The position numbers and the translations under genes are program-made. The notes under the pieces were generated by a model. The model was not told the origin of the DNA. It saw only the letters and a list, made by a program, of their open reading frames with translations, and did not search any database. From Filomicrobium sp. (GTDB lineage: Bacteria; Pseudomonadota; Alphaproteobacteria; Rhizobiales; Hyphomicrobiaceae), in contig JARFQY010000149.1 of assembly GCA_029287535.1 (NCBI GenBank), positions 1-37,385 on the forward strand: 37,385 nucleotides of DNA. The letters run 5' to 3'. Shown one piece after another: positions 34,801-37,385 of this stretch (position 1 is the first letter of the stretch; each line of letters begins with the position of its first letter).

Positions 34801-36242
34801 GACGCAATCGTAGAGTGAAGCTCGTGGCCACCATTGGCCCGGCATCTCAATCGCTCGATATGCTTGGAAAGCTGTTCGATGCGGGCGTGGATGTCTTTCG
34901 CATGAACATGAGCCACGCCAGCCATGACCTGGCTGCGGAATTGCATGGACGCGTTCGCGAGATTTCGGAGCGGCGCGGCTATCCAATCGGTCTACTGGGC
35001 GATTTGCAGGGCCCGAAGTTCCGCCTTGGCGCCTTTGAAGGCGAACGTGCCGAGTTGACCGCGGGTGCCGAATTTACATTCGAAAACGACGATGGCGTTG
35101 GGAACTCAAAACGCGTTCACCTACCCCACCCGCAGATTTTCAACGCCGTTGAGCGGGGACATACGCTGCTACTCGATGACGGTAAGCTGCGCATGCGCGT
35201 TAAGGATGCCAGCCCGGACCGGATTGTCGCTGAGGTCGTTGTTGGAGGCCCGCTTGCAAGCCGCAAGGGGATCAGTCTGCCCGATACGCTCCTGCCGATT
35301 AGCCCGCTGACCGAGAAGGATCATAGGGACCTCGCGTTTCTTTTGGGTCTCGAGGTCGACTGGATCGCATTATCGTTCGTCCAGCGCGGCCAGGATGTGC
35401 TGGAAGCGCGGGAGATCATCGGAGACCGCGCCGCTATCATGGTCAAGGTCGAAAAGCCGCAGGCGATCGATGATCTCAACGCGATAATCGCGGCCGCCGA
35501 CGGCTTTATGGTCGCTCGCGGTGACCTCGGCGTTGAAATGCCGATTGAACAGGTTCCCGGGCTGCAGAAGAAGATCACCCGCAAGGCGCGCGCCGCGGGC
35601 AAGCCGGTCGTTGTTGCCACGCAGATGCTAGAAAGCATGATTGAGAGCCCGGTCCCAACGCGTGCCGAGGTTTCCGATGTGGCAACCGCTGTGTTTGAAG
35701 GCGCCGACGCCGTCATGCTGTCGGCTGAATCGGCTGTCGGCAAGTACCCGGTCGAAGCCATCGAGATGATGGACCGGATCGCCATAGAGGTCGAGAACGA
35801 TCGCGGCTACGAGGCCATTCTATACGCTTGGCAAACTGAGCCCCTGCCAACGCCCGCCGATGCCATTGCCGCCGCCGCACACGCCATCGCCGACACGGTC
35901 CAACTGGCCGCCATTGTCTGTTACACGGCAACCGGTTCCACGGCGCTGCGCGTAGCCCGCGAGCGTCCTGGGCTGCCGGTCATGGGCTTGACACCGATCG
36001 CCGCGACCGCCCATCGCTTGACCGTTGTTTGGGGTTTGCACTCAGTTGTTCTGGAAAAAGACCCGGTTTCCGTCACCGATATGGTTCGCAGAGCATGCCT
36101 GATCGCTTTCGATCAGGGCTTCGTGAAGGCTGGCGAGGGCATCCTCGTGACTGGTGGCGTTCCCCTTGGCCAGTCCGGCACGACCAACATGATCCGTATC
36201 GCTTTCGTCAACGACAAGGGAGAGCCTGTCGGTCTTGGTTGA
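34797..36242 (+). CDS. pyk: Pyruvate kinase
   Basis: 481 residues, normal length. It converts PEP and ADP to pyruvate and ATP. The N-terminal VKLVATIGPAS at 7-17 and Arg35/Asn37/Ser39 are in the A domain (FRMNMSH). The catalytic Lys217 and Mg-binding Glu219 are in IMVKVEKPQAIDDLNAI, and ARGDLGVEMPIEQVP follows. QMLESMIESPVPTRAEVSDVATAVFEGADAVMLSAESAVG contains the conserved Thr/Arg site. The C domain (TATGSTALRVARERPGLPVMGLT) may bind an allosteric effector, but it cannot be told which. ATG 34797 has GGAGG three bases upstream and overlaps the DUF1036 stop codon. Confidence 0.97.
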   Translation: MRRNRRVKLVATIGPASQSLDMLGKLFDAGVDVFRMNMSHASHDLAAELHGRVREISERRGYPIGLLGDLQGPKFRLGAFEGERAELTAGAEFTFENDDGVGNSKRVHLPHPQIFNAVERGHTLLLDDGKLRMRVKDASPDRIVAEVVVGGPLASRKGISLPDTLLPISPLTEKDHRDLAFLLGLEVDWIALSFVQRGQDVLEAREIIGDRAAIMVKVEKPQAIDDLNAIIAAADGFMVARGDLGVEMPIEQVPGLQKKITRKARAAGKPVVVATQMLESMIESPVPTRAEVSDVATAVFEGADAVMLSAESAVGKYPVEAIEMMDRIAIEVENDRGYEAILYAWQTEPLPTPADAIAAAAHAIADTVQLAAIVCYTATGSTALRVARERPGLPVMGLTPIAATAHRLTVVWGLHSVVLEKDPVSVTDMVRRACLIAFDQGFVKAGEGILVTGGVPLGQSGTTNMIRIAFVNDKGEPVGLG

Positions 36243-36395
36243 TAAGGCTTATGTTGTCGGGAGCTGAAGTTTTGCGTGGCTGTTACTTGTCGTAAACCGC
36301 CGAAGCCCTAATATTAAGCAATTACATGCAGACGGCGGACATTGCCGCCGTTGAAGGTTTCGGTTGTTATCCGAAACATGTCGAGCGTCTGACCA

Positions 36396-37097
36396 ATGGA
36401 GCGATCCGCAGCCAAGGCATCGGCGTACCGAACACCACAGAGCAAGTTAGAAGTGCCAACAGCCGCAGGTCCATCCGTGAACAGCACAACAAAAAACGCA
36501 ACCAAAGCCAGGACGTCACCAGTTACGAAGGTGAATCGGCCAAGCCGCGCCGAGGCTGAACAGGCTGTCGAGACGTTGATCCGGTGGGCTGGGGACGATT
36601 CGGCACGTGATGGCCTGCACGAGACACCTGCGCGCGTCACGCGTGCCTTCGAAGAGTGGTTTCGCGGCTATTCCGAGGATCCAGCCGCCGTCCTGCAGAA
36701 AACCTTCGAGGAAATCGAAGGCTACGACGAGATGATCACCCTGCAAGGGATCCGGTTCGAAAGTCATTGCGAACATCACATGGCGCCGATCGTGGGTCGC
36801 GCCTGGGTCGGCTACATCCCCAACGGCCGCGTCGTTGGCATTTCAAAACTGGCCCGCGTCGTTGATGTCTTCGCCAAGCGCCTTCAAATCCAGGAGAAGA
36901 TGACCGCCCAAATCGCCAATGTGATCGATGAGGTTCTCAAGCCCCAAGGCGTCGCGGTCGTGATTAAGGCCGAACACCACTGCATGACGACCCGTGGCGT
37001 TCAGAAGCCGGGCACAGAGTTGATGACAAGCCGCATGCTCGGCATCTTCCGGACGAGTGCAATTACCCGACAGGAATTCCTGTCGATGGTCGACTGA
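36396..37097 (+). CDS. folE: GTP cyclohydrolase I
   Basis: 233 residues. It opens GTP to 7,8-dihydroneopterin triphosphate, the first step of folate synthesis and a source of queuosine precursors. Zinc ligands are Cys125 and His128 ([13 protein letters not shown]) and Cys196 ([15 protein letters not shown]). [24 protein letters not shown] is the other family signature. The first 45 residues are low-complexity (Ser/Thr/Lys) and poorly conserved; a GTG start at 36453 in the same frame is possible and would remove 19 of them. It converges with truA, whose stop is 29 bp away. Confidence 0.96.
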   Translation: MERSAAKASAYRTPQSKLEVPTAAGPSVNSTTKNATKARTSPVTKVNRPSRAEAEQAVETLIRWAGDDSARDGLHETPARVTRAFEEWFRGYSEDPAAVLQKTFEEIEGYDEMITLQGIRFESHCEHHMAPIVGRAWVGYIPNGRVVGISKLARVVDVFAKRLQIQEKMTAQIANVIDEVLKPQGVAVVIKAEHHCMTTRGVQKPGTELMTSRMLGIFRTSAITRQEFLSMVD

Positions 37098-37125
37098 GCC
37101 GGACCGGCGAGCGCAGTCCACGTCT

Positions 37126-37385
37126 CTAGGCGTAATCCACCTTGGTGAGATAAAGACCGCATGCGGGCGCGACAGGGCCACAGGCTTTGCGGTCGCAGGC
37201 GCTAAGCGCGTCTCGCAGGGCATCGTCTGTCCACTTTCCTTCGCCGACAATCTTCAGTGAGCCGACCATGGAGCGGACCTGATTATGCATAAACGAGCGT
37301 GCCGAGGCGGTGACCCTGATTTCGTCGCCAGCCTGCGTAACCTCGAGCAGGTCGAGCGTTTTGAGGTGCGAGTTCGCCTGGCAGG
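37126..37385 (-). CDS. truA: tRNA pseudouridine synthase A, C-terminal part
   Basis: The minus strand from the window edge to a TAG at 37126-37128 reads about 85 residues. It includes [27 protein letters not shown] and ends [22 protein letters not shown]. These are the C-terminal signatures of TruA, which makes pseudouridine at positions 38-40 in tRNA anticodon stems. The N-terminal part with the catalytic Asp is outside the window. No frameshift is visible in the part present. Confidence 0.93.
   Translation of the reverse strand, partial: CQANSHLKTLDLLEVTQAGDEIRVTASARSFMHNQVRSMVGSLKIVGEGKWTDDALRDALSACDRKACGPVAPACGLYLTKVDYA

Overview
The window reads as a high-GC alphaproteobacterial chromosome segment, most likely from the Hyphomicrobiales (Rhizobiales). 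The case rests on gene content. A GapR/DUF2312 protein, a DUF1244 protein and a DUF1036-pyk pair lie close together. There is also a DUF882 peptidase beside an L,D-transpeptidase, bactofilins and an alphaproteobacterial-type OxyR. No transposase, integrase, phage gene or CRISPR array was recognised.

Layout. 1-4.3 kb: the N-terminal part of a YegS-like lipid kinase (cut by the window edge), an MscS channel overlapping a DUF2878 membrane protein, a BCCT osmolyte transporter and a small one-helix protein. 4.6-8.7 kb, minus strand: flavocytochrome c sulfide dehydrogenase (fccA-fccB) ending in a strong terminator, preceded by a secreted DUF255/thioredoxin protein that carries a C-terminal DsbD-alpha-like domain. 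8.8-11.2 kb: an outer-membrane beta-barrel divergent from two tandem bactofilins. 11.2-14.2 kb: HAD hydrolase, pyrE, a radical SAM protein and tRNA-Gly(CCC) with a readable promoter.

14.2-20.9 kb is gene-poor: a Tat-exported multicopper oxidase, a methyltransferase, a bestrophin-like channel, a third bactofilin fused to a CSPG/cadherin-like repeat, and a frameshifted short-chain dehydrogenase remnant, separated by long gaps holding several inverted repeats. It looks like accessory or decaying DNA beside a tRNA gene, but no integrase or duplicated tRNA end was found. 20.9-24.3 kb: katG followed in the same direction by oxyR. 24.3-29.6 kb, minus strand: DUF882/MepK-like peptidase, L,D-transpeptidase and an NtrC-type sigma-54 response regulator, with a cluster of hairpins between the last two. 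29.9-37.4 kb: oligoendopeptidase F, gapR and DUF1244 (minus), glycerate 2-kinase, DUF1036 and pyruvate kinase (plus, the last two translationally coupled), folE, and the C-terminal part of truA.

Themes: envelope mechanics and osmotic adaptation (MscS, BCCT, L,D-transpeptidase/MepK pair, bactofilins), thiol and sulfide redox (fccAB, DUF255-DsbD-alpha), peroxide and metal stress (katG/oxyR, multicopper oxidase), and lower glycolysis (glycerate kinase to 2-phosphoglycerate, pyruvate kinase from PEP). The most unusual item is the bactofilin-CSPG fusion, which joins a normally cytoplasmic polymer-forming domain to a domain normally found in extracellular proteins. All names come from reading motifs; no database search was run.
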